From Clostridiaceae bacterium (GTDB lineage Bacteria > Bacillota > Clostridia > Oscillospirales > Acutalibacteraceae), in the NCBI GenBank assembly GCA_016293225.1, contig JAEDEQ010000012.1, positions 1 through 33,127 of the forward strand: a DNA stretch of 33,127 bases. Reading direction: 5' to 3'. The notes beneath the pieces are model-generated. The model had not been told where the DNA came from. It ran no database searches and saw nothing but the letters and a program-made list of their open reading frames with translations. Position numbers and translations under genes: made by a program. Shown here piece after piece: positions 8,138-14,765 of this stretch (the first letter of the stretch is position 1; each line of letters begins with the position of its first letter).

Positions 8138-9882
8138 TACGCTTTTCCTCCTTTCGTCTGCGAGTTATACACTTCGGTATATATCGGATCCTTGCCCAGA
8201 AGCTCCTCATGCTTTCCGATATTTTCAATCTCTCCGTTGTCAAGAACAATAATCTTATCGGCGTGTTCAATGGAGGCTATGCGCTGAGCGATGATAATTT
8301 TTGTTGTTTCCGGAATATATTCGGCAAAGCCCTTGCGAATGAGCGCGTCGGTCTGTGTATCAACGGCGCTGGTCGAATCGTCAAGAACAAGGATTTTCGG
8401 CTTTTTAAGCAGTGAACGGGCAATGCAGATCCTCTGTTTCTGTCCGCCGGAAACATTCGTTCCGCCCTGCTCAATATATGTGTCATAGCCGTCTTCAAAG
8501 GTTTTGATGAACGAGTCCGCCTGCGCAAGTCTGCAAGCCTCCTTCATTTCCTCATCGGTTGCGTCCGGATTGCCCCAGCGTAGATTGTCTTTTATCGTTC
8601 CGGAAAAGAGAACATTTTTCTGCAATACCATTGCAACACTGTCACGAAGAACATCAAGGTCATATTTCCGGACATCAATGCCGCCGACGCTGACCGAGCC
8701 CGTTGTCACATCATAAAGCCGGGCAATGAGCTGAACAAGGGTTGATTTTGAAGAACCGGTTGAACCGATTATGCCGACCGTTTCGCCGGACTCAATCCGG
8801 AATGAGGCGTTTTTCAGACAAAGCTTGTTTTTATCGTTTTTATAGCTGAAGCCGACATTTGAAAACTCAATTGAGCCGTCCCTGACCTGCATTACGGGAT
8901 TCTCCGGATTTTTCAGGCTGCTTTCCTCCGAGAGAACCTCGGAAATACGCTCGGCCGAAGCGCGCGACATTGTTATCATTACAAAGATCATTGAAAGCAT
9001 CATGAGATTCATAAGAATCTGCATGGCGTAGGTCATGAGAATAACAAGATCACCCGTTGTCAATCCGTTTTCCGGAACATTTCCGGAGGCAATGATGAGC
9101 TTTGCGCCGAACCATGATATCAGAAGCATTGTTGAATAAGCGGCGGTCTGCATCAGCGGCGCGTTGAGCGCAAGCAGCTTTTCGGCGGAAATAAAGTCCT
9201 TGTAAATGCTGTTTGAAACCGTTTTGAACTTTTCCTTTTCGTGCTCCTCGCGGACAAAGGACTTTACAACGCGGATACCGTGGAGATTTTCCGAAGTGAT
9301 TGTGTTGAGCTTGTCGTATGTTTTGAAAACACGCTCAAAAACAGGGTATGCTTTTTTGACTATTCCGTAAAGTCCGAGGGCAAGAAGCGGCAGTATGCAC
9401 GCAAAAATCAGCGAAAGGCGCGGACTTATGCGTATCGCCATAAAGAGCGAAAAAACAATCATCAGCGGCGCGCGCACGGCGATGCGGATTATCATCTGAT
9501 ATGCGTTCTGTATATTCGTAACGTCCGTTGTGAGCCTTGTTACAAGGCTTGAAACGGAGAACCTGTCAATATTCGAGAACGAGAACGACTGAACGTTATG
9601 GAACATATCGTGCCTGAGGTTTTTTGAAAAGCCTGCGGAGGCATAGGCGGCGTATTTGCCCGCAAGCGCGCCGAAAACGAGCGACATTATGCAGAAAACC
9701 ACCAGCATTGCTCCGACCCTGACAATGTAATTCATGTTGCCGAGGTTTACACCGTAGTCAAGCATTTTACCCATGAAATATGGAATGATAACTTCCATAA
9801 CAACCTCAAGCGAAACAAAAAGCGGAGTCAGCAGCGAGGCTTTTTTATATTCACGGATACATTTTGAAAGTCTTTTAATCAT
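8137..9882 (-). CDS. Heterodimeric ABC exporter, subunit with the degenerate ATPase site
   Basis: This 581-residue half-transporter has a membrane domain at about 15-310 and an ATPase domain at about 335-581. Walker A reads GSTGSSKS (373-380), with serine for the last glycine. Walker B is ILVLDD (497-502), with aspartate in place of the catalytic glutamate, and the switch histidine is Q533 (IIIAQRI). Its signature VSGGQ (477-481) is canonical and would complete the active site of the partner at 6206-8137. These substitutions are the normal mark of the non-catalytic half of heterodimeric exporters and do not indicate a broken gene. It overlaps the MarR gene by 8 bases and the partner by one, so all three form a single operon. 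Confidence 0.93.
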   Translation of the reverse strand: MIKRLSKCIREYKKASLLTPLFVSLEVVMEVIIPYFMGKMLDYGVNLGNMNYIVRVGAMLVVFCIMSLVFGALAGKYAAYASAGFSKNLRHDMFHNVQSFSFSNIDRFSVSSLVTRLTTDVTNIQNAYQMIIRIAVRAPLMIVFSLFMAIRISPRLSLIFACILPLLALGLYGIVKKAYPVFERVFKTYDKLNTITSENLHGIRVVKSFVREEHEKEKFKTVSNSIYKDFISAEKLLALNAPLMQTAAYSTMLLISWFGAKLIIASGNVPENGLTTGDLVILMTYAMQILMNLMMLSMIFVMITMSRASAERISEVLSEESSLKNPENPVMQVRDGSIEFSNVGFSYKNDKNKLCLKNASFRIESGETVGIIGSTGSSKSTLVQLIARLYDVTTGSVSVGGIDVRKYDLDVLRDSVAMVLQKNVLFSGTIKDNLRWGNPDATDEEMKEACRLAQADSFIKTFEDGYDTYIEQGGTNVSGGQKQRICIARSLLKKPKILVLDDSTSAVDTQTDALIRKGFAEYIPETTKIIIAQRIASIEHADKIIVLDNGEIENIGKHEELLGKDPIYTEVYNSQTKGGKA

Positions 9883-10327
9883 CTTCGGATCCCTCCCCGA
9901 TATTATTTGTTATCTTTGAAAGAACGGTGAAAAATGTTTCAAGCTCCTCCCGGCTTACGCCCTTTGAAAGATTGCTTTCAAGCTGAGCGAACTTTTCATC
10001 GAGCGTTTTTTGTATTTCAATTGCCTTTTCTGTAAGAACTATTTTTTTGAGCCTTGCGTCATAGTCAACGCCGACGCGCTTTATAATTCCGTTCTTTTCC
10101 ATTCGCTTGAGCATTTCCGTTGCGCTTGAGCGGCGGACATTGCACTCCTTTTCAAAATCGCGCTGAAAAACGTCGCGGTCGCGGTTATGATAAAAAAAGC
10201 CGATTGCCCAGCTGTGAACGCCCGTCACCTTTTCATACTTTTCCTTGTCGGTATTATTGTCGATATAGCGATTGATGAGCCGCGAGCATTTGTGAAGCTC
10301 AAAAAAAATGTACTTTTTCTTTTCCAA
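9875..10327 (-). CDS. MarR-family transcriptional regulator of the ABC exporter operon
   Basis: The 150-residue product has the MarR layout: dimerisation helices at both ends and a winged helix in the middle (about 50-110), including FEKECNVRRSSATEMLKRMEKNGIIKRVGVDYDAR with the wing residues D-x-R. MarR proteins usually repress their own operon and let go when a small molecule binds. The gene is the first of three overlapping genes with two ABC exporter subunits, and a perfect palindrome lies just downstream of its promoter, so autoregulation by this protein is likely. The start is TTG at 10325-10327, eight bases after AAAGGAG; no ATG fits. The regulator is probably relieved by a substrate of the exporter. 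Confidence 0.92.
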   Translation of the reverse strand: MEKKKYIFFELHKCSRLINRYIDNNTDKEKYEKVTGVHSWAIGFFYHNRDRDVFQRDFEKECNVRRSSATEMLKRMEKNGIIKRVGVDYDARLKKIVLTEKAIEIQKTLDEKFAQLESNLSKGVSREELETFFTVLSKITNNIGEGSEDD

Positions 10328-10352
10328 GTTCCGGTCTCCTTTGAGAAATAAT

Positions 10353-10385
10353 GTTAGCGCGCTAACTGTTCGGGTTCTAACAGTT
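10353..10385. promoter_or_regulatory. Candidate MarR operator
   Basis: GTTAGCGCGCTAAC (10353-10366) is a perfect 14-bp palindrome between the predicted transcription start and the MarR start codon. Its right half continues as CTAACTGTT (10362-10370), which recurs as CTAACAGTT at 10377-10385 over the transcription start. Binding at either place would block the operon. Confidence 0.75.
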
Positions 10386-10390
10386 TATGT

Positions 10391-10419
10391 ATTATAGGAT
10401 ATTTTTATGAGTTTGTCAA
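10391..10419 (-). promoter_or_regulatory. Consensus sigma-A promoter of the MarR-ABC operon
   Basis: Perfect TTGACA (10414-10419) and TATAAT (10391-10396) with a 17-base spacer on the minus strand. A strong promoter like this fits a tightly repressed operon. Confidence 0.85.
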
Positions 10420-10473
10420 GAAAAATTTTTAGCCGTCCGGCTTGCAGGTGCAGTCAAACGGCGTAAAAAATTT

Positions 10474-11577
10474 TTATACGGTATCAACGGAAAAAATTGA
10501 GAACGGGCAAAGCGGAGTCCATGCGTTGAAAAGCGCGTTCTCCGTAACGGCGCACTCGGGGCGGGTGAGGGCAACCACGGCTTCGGTACGACTAAAGGAA
10601 AGTTCCGGCTTTTCCTGCGTTTCAATAACCGTAACATTTTTTCCGTCAACGGTGATTTTAAGCGTTTCCTCTCCGATCCTCAGAACAAGAGAACCGCTCT
10701 GAACCGCGCCGAGCCGCGCTTTGAGCGAAAGCATTTTTTCAATAAAATTTTTATAGCTGAAAATTTTGAGACTCACTGCCGCCTCCGCTCTGTAGTGTTC
10801 CCCGAACCCGAGCAGCTCCTTCAAAAGGCTTCGCTGAAAATCGCAGCACCAGACAAAAAGGTTTTTAAGCCCCTTTTCCCTTGCAAAAAGAACGAGTACA
10901 TCACGCGCCTTTGCGTTGTTTTCAAGAACAAGCTCCGAAACGGCGTTTTCGTCTCCTTTGTATATCAGGTATCCGCAAACGTTTTTCCTTTCGTCTTTTA
11001 TAAGGTAAGCTTTGCTGTGCCAGGTTTTGAGAACGGCGGAAAACCTTTCCCTTTCGCGGTCAAAGCGAACCTCCTGCGCAGAGTAAAGGGCGAACACAGC
11101 CTCTTCGTCCTCTGCACTCACAACGGGAGAAAAGCAAAGCTTTTCGCTCTCTTTCGTGCGTGCGATAAGGTTGTCCGAGACTTCAAAAACATATTTTACG
11201 CCTGCCGGAACATAGCCGAAGCGCTGATAGCGGAAACGGTAGCCGGAAAGGAAGCCAACATCTGCTCCATATTCAAGACTCTTTTTTTCGGCATACAGCA
11301 TAAGCTCATTCATTATTCCGCGTCCGCGAAGCCTCTTTGCAACGGCAACCGAGCCAATACCGGCCGTAACAAGCTTTTCGCTGCCGATTATAAGCGCGCC
11401 CGGAAGAATACAGATACCTCCCGCAATTTTTCCGTCCTCGCGGTGAATGCCGTGAAGCGCGGCGCTTTCCGGAAAGCGGTAAACCTTCGGCACCTTGTTT
11501 TCAAATTTAATTTTAAAAACACAGTTTTCAAATTTAAGAAGCTCTTTAAAGTCGGCTGTTTTTGCTGTTTCAATCAT
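10474..11577 (-). CDS. GNAT-family N-acetyltransferase (Eis-like layout)
   Basis: The 367-residue product has an acetyl-CoA-binding GNAT core in its first half: the beta strand TAGIGSVAVA leads into KRLRGRGIMNELM (81-93), which carries the R-x-R-G-x-G type pyrophosphate loop, then FLSGYRFRYQRFGY. A second GNAT-like part and a C-terminal SCP2-like part (about 285-365, SLVLRIGEETLKITVDG) follow, which is the three-part layout of Eis-type acetyltransferases. Such enzymes modify amines, sometimes aminoglycosides; the substrate here is unknown. The ATG follows GGAGGTGCCGA. It lies only about 20 bases after a terminator, so it is probably expressed by readthrough from 12515. No clear terminator separates it from the MarR promoter, apart from a weak AGCC/GGCT stem near 10430-10440. 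Confidence 0.85.
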   Translation of the reverse strand: MIETAKTADFKELLKFENCVFKIKFENKVPKVYRFPESAALHGIHREDGKIAGGICILPGALIIGSEKLVTAGIGSVAVAKRLRGRGIMNELMLYAEKKSLEYGADVGFLSGYRFRYQRFGYVPAGVKYVFEVSDNLIARTKESEKLCFSPVVSAEDEEAVFALYSAQEVRFDRERERFSAVLKTWHSKAYLIKDERKNVCGYLIYKGDENAVSELVLENNAKARDVLVLFAREKGLKNLFVWCCDFQRSLLKELLGFGEHYRAEAAVSLKIFSYKNFIEKMLSLKARLGAVQSGSLVLRIGEETLKITVDGKNVTVIETQEKPELSFSRTEAVVALTRPECAVTENALFNAWTPLCPFSIFSVDTV

Positions 11578-11596
11578 TCGGCACCTCCGGATAGTG

Positions 11597-11629
11597 AAAA
11601 GGGACTGTCGCAGCTTTTGCGGCAGTCCC
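11597..11629 (-). terminator. Intrinsic terminator between the hypothetical gene and the acetyltransferase
   Basis: Arms GGGACTGCCGCA and TGCGACAGTCCC pair over 12 positions on the minus strand and are followed by TTTTC. It lies just after the stop at 11640 and just before the acetyltransferase ribosome site. Confidence 0.85.
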
Positions 11630-11639
11630 GGACTTTGTG

Positions 11640-12515
11640 TTACATCGGCGGAGTCACGCCACCGCCGCCGGCCATCATCTGAGCCAGAAGACCGGGCTTT
11701 TTCTTTTTCTTGGGCTTGTATACCGGGGGATTGAGGAGCTTTTTCTTAGCCCTCTTTCCTGCTGCGGAGGCAAGATAGCGGTTGACCTCAATAACCGGCG
11801 GAGCAAGCGTTTCGCTCATATAATCCACACAGCGGGCAAGCAGAATCTGGTCGTTTTCCAGTGCGCCGAGGATTGTTACGGCAATAAGGCTCTGGGTATC
11901 GTTCGTTCCGTCCTCATAGATTTCGTTGAGAATCTGGAAAAGCTTTTTCATCGTCTGGGGGTTGTTCTGCTTAATGGCGGAAATGACCTTTTCCGTGCCG
12001 TATTCGGTGAAAAACTTTTCCGAGAGGAACTCGCCGTATTCGGCAATGTTCTGCTTATATAAATCCCTGAGCTCCGGAAAAACAAGGCAGAGCTTGCTTG
12101 CAAGGGTATTCGCATCATAGTACGAGCCGTTTTTGACCGCGGTTTTGGAAACGGTCTGGGGCGCCTTGGCCGTACCGCTCTTTTTGACCGCCGCTTTTTT
12201 TGCAAAGCGCTCGTTCAGGCAATCTGCAATCTCGTTTGCAACGTATTTAACGTCTCTGCTGTCGCCGTTTTCGGGAAGGAGAGTGGCAACAAGCTTTTTT
12301 CCGCCCTCTTCAAGCGCGGCCTCGTCGTCAGCAAAATACACGGCGGCAATCTCGTTTTCATATTTAAGCTTCAGCGCGCCCTTTTCGCCGGAAAAGGTTG
12401 CATAAGCGCCGTTTTCCTGAACCTCAAGCCCGGTCTTTTTTTCAAAGCCGAGCTTTGAAAGGCTTTCATCAAGAAGCTCCAGCACGCCTTTTATGTTATC
12501 AACTGCAATACTCAT
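11640..12515 (-). CDS. Conserved-looking protein of unknown function
   Basis: I do not recognise this 291-residue protein. The N-terminal part (1-110) is an alpha/beta region with SIAVDNIKGVLELLDESL and KGALKLKYENEIAAVYFADDE. A Lys/Ala/Thr-rich linker follows (about 105-130). The middle is an alpha-helical domain (about 135-270; FPELRDLYKQNIAEYGEFL, then FFTEYGTEKVISAIKQ) that resembles the helical DUF7674-type domain, though this is a weak impression. The tail is strongly basic (VYKPKKKKKPGLL) and ends with GGGGVTPPM. There is no signal peptide or membrane helix, so it is cytosolic. The start ATG (MSIAVDN) follows AAGGAGA; a longer frame to 12560 lacks a ribosome site. It has its own promoter and terminator. 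Confidence 0.75.
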   Translation of the reverse strand: MSIAVDNIKGVLELLDESLSKLGFEKKTGLEVQENGAYATFSGEKGALKLKYENEIAAVYFADDEAALEEGGKKLVATLLPENGDSRDVKYVANEIADCLNERFAKKAAVKKSGTAKAPQTVSKTAVKNGSYYDANTLASKLCLVFPELRDLYKQNIAEYGEFLSEKFFTEYGTEKVISAIKQNNPQTMKKLFQILNEIYEDGTNDTQSLIAVTILGALENDQILLARCVDYMSETLAPPVIEVNRYLASAAGKRAKKKLLNPPVYKPKKKKKPGLLAQMMAGGGGVTPPM

Positions 12516-12575
12516 TTCAGGTCTCCTTCGGTAGGATTTTACATAAATGACCCCTGACAAATCAGCGGATATTTA

Positions 12576-12604
12576 AGTATAACACAAAAAAACCGATTTG
12601 TCAT
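12576..12604 (-). promoter_or_regulatory. Promoter of the unknown gene at 11640-12515
   Basis: ATGACA (12599-12604) and TATACT (12576-12581) are 17 bases apart on the minus strand, with the start predicted about 55 bases before the ATG. Confidence 0.55.
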
Positions 12605-12643
12605 CACAAAATGAAAAAAATCTGTTATGCGTCTGCAATATTG

Positions 12644-12670
12644 AAAAAAGAGCCGCCCGGAAGGCAGCCC
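12644..12670 (-). terminator. Terminator of the 74-residue peptide gene
   Basis: Arms GGGCTGCC and GGGCGGCTC (with two G-U pairs) around TTCC are followed by TTTTTT on the minus strand. Confidence 0.8.
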
Positions 12671-12690
12671 TTTTAAGTCCGCTAAACAGC

Positions 12691-12915
12691 TTATGCGGCC
12701 AAAAGATTGTCCCAGTTGAGCTTGATGCCAAGCTTAAGGAGAATCTTCGCAATGACCTGCTTAAGGCGAGCGATGAGATTGGTGAGCCATTCGGGAAGCT
12801 GAACGCTGCTTCCTTCTTCGCCGCCGGCAGCGGTAGTAGTCTCAGCAGCAACGCCGATGGCTACAACCGAGAAAAGCATGATAACTGCAAGAAGAACTGC
12901 AAGAACCTTTTTCAT
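12691..12915 (-). CDS. Secreted 74-residue peptide with a cationic amphipathic helix
   Basis: The product has a standard signal peptide (MKKVLAVLLAVIMLFSVVA to about residue 24, AxA-type cleavage near GVAAE). A short Thr/Gly/Glu linker (25-38) follows, then a 34-residue amphipathic segment from L40 that starts PEWLTNLIARL and ends KLNWDNLLAA. Lysines 57, 61 and 65 are spaced i, i+4, i+8, giving one charged face. The segment aligns without gaps to the 33-residue product encoded at 13118-13219 (13 of 28 identical, including PEWL). The ATG follows AAGGAG; a longer frame to 13020 lacks a ribosome site and would overrun the promoter. The family is unknown to me. A secreted membrane-active, signalling or envelope-binding peptide is plausible, but no immunity or processing gene is visible. 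Confidence 0.8.
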   Translation of the reverse strand: MKKVLAVLLAVIMLFSVVAIGVAAETTTAAGGEEGSSVQLPEWLTNLIARLKQVIAKILLKLGIKLNWDNLLAA

Positions 12916-12991
12916 TGTTGTAACTCCTTTCTTATGTATTTGCCGATTCCGACGCATTAGCCGATAATGTGACGAATCTTCAGCTAAAATA

Positions 12992-13020
12992 ATAATAATA
13001 CACTTTGTTTTATAAGTCAA
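12992..13020 (-). promoter_or_regulatory. Promoter of the 74-residue peptide gene
   Basis: TTGACT (13015-13020), 17 bases, TATTAT (12992-12997) on the minus strand. The spacer end AAAGTGTAT and the following TATTATTAT closely match the promoter at 13393-13421, suggesting duplication or joint control. Confidence 0.7.
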
Positions 13021-13045
13021 TTAAAATTGCGAATAAAAAGTGTAA

Positions 13046-13068
13046 AAAAAATTAACAAACTATTAATG
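13046..13068. promoter_or_regulatory. 23-bp element shared with the upstream region of the 557-residue protein gene
   Basis: A 23-bp stretch with core TTAACAAACTAT recurs at 28957-28979 with one mismatch. Both copies lie upstream of the -35 box of a minus-strand gene for a secreted protein with an amphipathic C-terminus and have the same orientation. It may be a common regulator site. Confidence 0.45.
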
Positions 13069-13079
13069 AAAGAATAATT

Positions 13080-13112
13080 AAAAAACCGGACAGCCGCAAA
13101 AGCCGTCCGGTT
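13080..13112 (-). terminator. Terminator of the small peptide transcription unit
   Basis: Arms AACCGGAC and GTCCGGTT, extended by GC pairs, are followed by TTTTTT on the minus strand, right after the 33-residue frame. Confidence 0.85.
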
Positions 13113-13117
13113 GAGCA

Positions 13118-13219
13118 TTAAAAGATAAGTTTAAGCAGGAATTTGATAAACAGTTTTTTGGACACCTTTGAAAAAACAAACTCAAGGTGAGGGATAAGTT
13201 CTTCAAGCCACTCAGGCAT
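13118..13219 (-). CDS. 33-residue amphipathic peptide, signal-less relative of the 74-residue product
   Basis: An ATG at 13217-13219, preceded by GAAAGGAG at good spacing, opens a 33-codon frame starting MPEWLEELIPHLEFVFSK and ending KFLLKLIF. It has no signal peptide. The first half is acidic (E3, E6, E7, E13) and the second basic with K18, K22, K26 and K30 exactly four apart, so a single helix would carry a charge dipole and one charged face. Residues 2-29 align without gaps to residues 41-68 of the 74-residue secreted protein (13 of 28 identical). It lies downstream of the 18-residue frame and immediately upstream of a terminator. The real ribosome site, terminator and homology argue that it is translated. 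The function is unknown. Confidence 0.7.
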   Translation of the reverse strand: MPEWLEELIPHLEFVFSKVSKKLFIKFLLKLIF

Positions 13220-13274
13220 TCGTATTCGCTCCTTTCAAGAACCGGCAGGCGCCGATTTAACAATCATTTAAAAA

Positions 13275-13331
13275 TCAGAAGATGAGTTTAAGAAAGAATT
13301 TAGTGAACATTTTTGCAAACCAAAAGAACAT
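13275..13331 (-). CDS. 18-residue Phe/Lys-rich amphipathic peptide
   Basis: The frame encodes MFFWFAKMFTKFFLKLIF. The ATG follows AAAGGAG with an 8-base spacer. Lysines 7, 11 and 15 are four apart and lie on one side of a helix that is otherwise almost entirely aromatic and aliphatic. Its last 12 residues match the end of the 33-residue peptide (9 identities over 18 aligned positions, shared end LKLIF). It is the first frame after two consensus-like promoters. Length and composition recall phenol-soluble-modulin-type or type I toxin-like peptides, but there is no sequence evidence for either family. Very short frames can be spurious; the similarity to its neighbour and the strong ribosome site support it. 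Confidence 0.6.
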   Translation of the reverse strand: MFFWFAKMFTKFFLKLIF

Positions 13332-13392
13332 AGATATTACTCCTTTCGATGTTAAAAGCTTTTGCAGCGGGACAAGCCCCGTCACTGATATA

Positions 13393-13421
13393 ATCATAAT
13401 ACACTTTTTAAATAAAGTCAA
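13393..13421 (-). promoter_or_regulatory. Proximal promoter of the small peptide unit
   Basis: TTGACT (13416-13421), 17 bases, TATGAT (13393-13398) on the minus strand. The spacer ends AAAGTGTAT, as in the 74-residue gene's promoter. Confidence 0.65.
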
Positions 13422-13439
13422 CCGAATCTATAAAAAAAC

Positions 13440-13468
13440 ATTATAAAAAGTTCACAATTTTTTGACAA
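13440..13468 (-). promoter_or_regulatory. Distal promoter of the small peptide unit
   Basis: TTGTCA (13463-13468), 17 bases, TATAAT (13440-13445) on the minus strand, about 110 bases before the 18-residue frame and just past the Xre gene. Confidence 0.55.
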
Positions 13469-13497
13469 CTTGCCGCGTTAAAATTACAAAGGAGTTT

Positions 13498-13881
13498 TTA
13501 AAGCTTTCCGCTCCTTTGCGCAAGGTCTTTCATTTCATCAATAATCTTGTGCTTTTCTGCATCGGAAAGGACTCTGAAATAAAGCAGCAGCTCCTTTTCC
13601 TCCTTTTTGAGCAGGAAAATGGGATCGCTGCTCAAAAGCTTTTTTTCCTGCTTTTCGTCCGGAATTTTGCGCAGTTCTGGGTGGTTTTCTTCAACACCGA
13701 TAAGGTAGCCGACGGTAACATTGTAAATCTGCGAGAGCTTTACAAGGGTTGCAGGCGAAGGAGTAATGGAGCCGCCCTCATAAACAGTGTAGGTTGTCCG
13801 GTCAACGCCTAAAACGTCTGCAATATTCTGCTGCGTTAACCCATGCTCTTTACGGATTGCCCTGAGTCTGTCACCAAGCAT
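13498..13881 (-). CDS. Xre-family helix-turn-helix regulator
   Basis: The 127-residue product starts with a five-helix Xre/Cro DNA-binding domain (residues 2-62). LRAIRKEHGLTQQNIADVLG and VDRTTYTVYEGG are the two recognition-region helices, and TPSPATLVKLSQIYNVTVGYLIG completes the fold. A charged helical tail (65-127) with KKEEKELLLYFRVLSDAEKHKII probably mediates dimerisation, as in SinR- and ImmR-like proteins. It lies directly upstream of the small peptide genes on the same strand, so control of those peptides is a reasonable inference without direct evidence. The ATG at 13879-13881 (MLGDRL) was chosen because AAGG lies about 12 bases upstream. The earlier in-frame starts lie within the ribosome site itself. 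Confidence 0.9.
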   Translation of the reverse strand: MLGDRLRAIRKEHGLTQQNIADVLGVDRTTYTVYEGGSITPSPATLVKLSQIYNVTVGYLIGVEENHPELRKIPDEKQEKKLLSSDPIFLLKKEEKELLLYFRVLSDAEKHKIIDEMKDLAQRSGKL

Positions 13882-13909
13882 GATATTCACCATCCTTTCT
13901 TATATTCCG

Positions 13910-13938
13910 ATAATACCACAATATCCGCCAAAAATCAA
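13910..13938 (-). promoter_or_regulatory. Promoter of the Xre regulator
   Basis: TTGATT (13933-13938), 17 bases, TATTAT (13910-13915) with TG one base before it (extended -10) on the minus strand. Confidence 0.6.
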
Positions 13939-14018
13939 GCAATTATTTGCGGCCGAAAAGCGTTTGCACAGTGAAACTTTTGCGTTGCTTTTGCCAACAA
14001 TTATTACGGTGATATATT

Positions 14019-14642
14019 GTGAAAAAGAATCTTATTTTTTCCTTTCCGGATACTCCGCGCGACAAATTCCTGTCCTGTCTCATCTCAACCGTCCATAAGC
14101 AGGCGCTTTTGGGGCTGCTTTTTGTTTTGACGGCGCTTCCGCTTTTCACTCTGCTTTCCTCGTGGACGGCGCTGTTCTGCGTTTGCCGCAAGCTTTACGA
14201 CGGAGAAGAGGTGCGGACATTTTCCAACTACTTTTCCGCATTCAAAAGCAGCTTCAGAAAAACCGTCCTGCCGTCCTGCCTTTTTGCTCTGCTTTTTGCC
14301 GCAGGAATTTCTTCGGCCAAAATCTATTTTTCGCTCAAAACGGCTCCGGCGTTTTTCGGCGGCGCAGTCTGCGTTTCCTTCCTCCTGATTTTTTTGCTTG
14401 CGTTTTTGTTCATGCCCCGGTATCTCCTTTTTGAAAAGGGAAGCAGACCGTTCTTTGAAGCCTTTGTTCTTTCCGTTCCGCGCTGCGCGCTCTGCCTTGC
14501 CGCAGTCGGGCTGATTTGCGGCGTTCTGTTCCTCCTGCTGCCCTTTTCCGCGCCGGTGTTTTTCACCCTCGCTTTTCCGCTTTCCTGCCTTTGCTGTGTT
14601 TTCATTTTTGACCGCAAAAGAAAAAAGGAACCCTCCCGATGA
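14019..14642 (+). CDS. DUF624/YesL-like small membrane protein
   Basis: The 207-residue product has about five hydrophobic helices and a basic tail (DRKRKKEPSR). The stretch LPLFTLLSSWTALFCV, then CRKLYDGEEVRTFSNYFSAFKSSFRKT, matches the pattern of the DUF624 (YesL) family, where a helix pair is followed by R-K-L-x-x-G-E and F-x-x-F-x-x-x-F. YesL-like proteins often sit next to sugar transport genes, but no such partner is present here, and the function is unknown. The GTG at 14019 is the only plausible start; the ribosome site is weak (ACGGTGA) and no clear promoter was found, so expression may be low. It is rich in Phe, Leu and Cys. It ends convergently with the transporter gene at 14766. 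Confidence 0.7.
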   Translation: MKKNLIFSFPDTPRDKFLSCLISTVHKQALLGLLFVLTALPLFTLLSSWTALFCVCRKLYDGEEVRTFSNYFSAFKSSFRKTVLPSCLFALLFAAGISSAKIYFSLKTAPAFFGGAVCVSFLLIFLLAFLFMPRYLLFEKGSRPFFEAFVLSVPRCALCLAAVGLICGVLFLLLPFSAPVFFTLAFPLSCLCCVFIFDRKRKKEPSR

Positions 14643-14661
14643 ACAGCAGGAGGGCAGAATT

Positions 14662-14701
14662 AAAAGCCGCCGTTTCGGAGCAATCAGTCCAAAGCGGCGG
14701 C
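14662..14701 (-). terminator. Terminator of the ornithine transporter operon
   Basis: GCCGCCG and CGGCGGC arms with extra A/T pairs form a strong stem followed by TTTTAATT on the minus strand. It lies between two convergent genes and may also stall the plus-strand transcript, which has a CCCTCC/GGAGGG stem of its own at 14631-14655. Confidence 0.65.
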
Positions 14702-14765
14702 CGCCATATGCTTTGTTATAAATTAAAAATACGGCTTGATACAGGGCTTTCGCCGAACGGACTCA

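Noticed and set aside
7280..8287. 335-residue open frame on the plus strand
   Set aside because: It is antisense to the two coupled ABC genes, lacks a ribosome site, is rich in His/Arg/Cys like a shadow frame and has no recognisable domain.
8137..9882. Inactive or broken ABC gene, because Walker B and the switch histidine are altered
   Set aside because: These changes are the regular pattern of the non-catalytic subunit in heterodimeric exporters, and the partner has the intact residues.
10795..11682. 295-residue open frame on the plus strand
   Set aside because: It is antisense to the acetyltransferase and runs through a terminator; its composition is that of a shadow frame.
12691..13331. 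Classical bacteriocin locus
   Set aside because: No immunity, ABC-peptidase or modification gene adjoins the peptides, and the one secreted member has an ordinary signal peptide without a double-glycine leader. It remains only one hypothesis.
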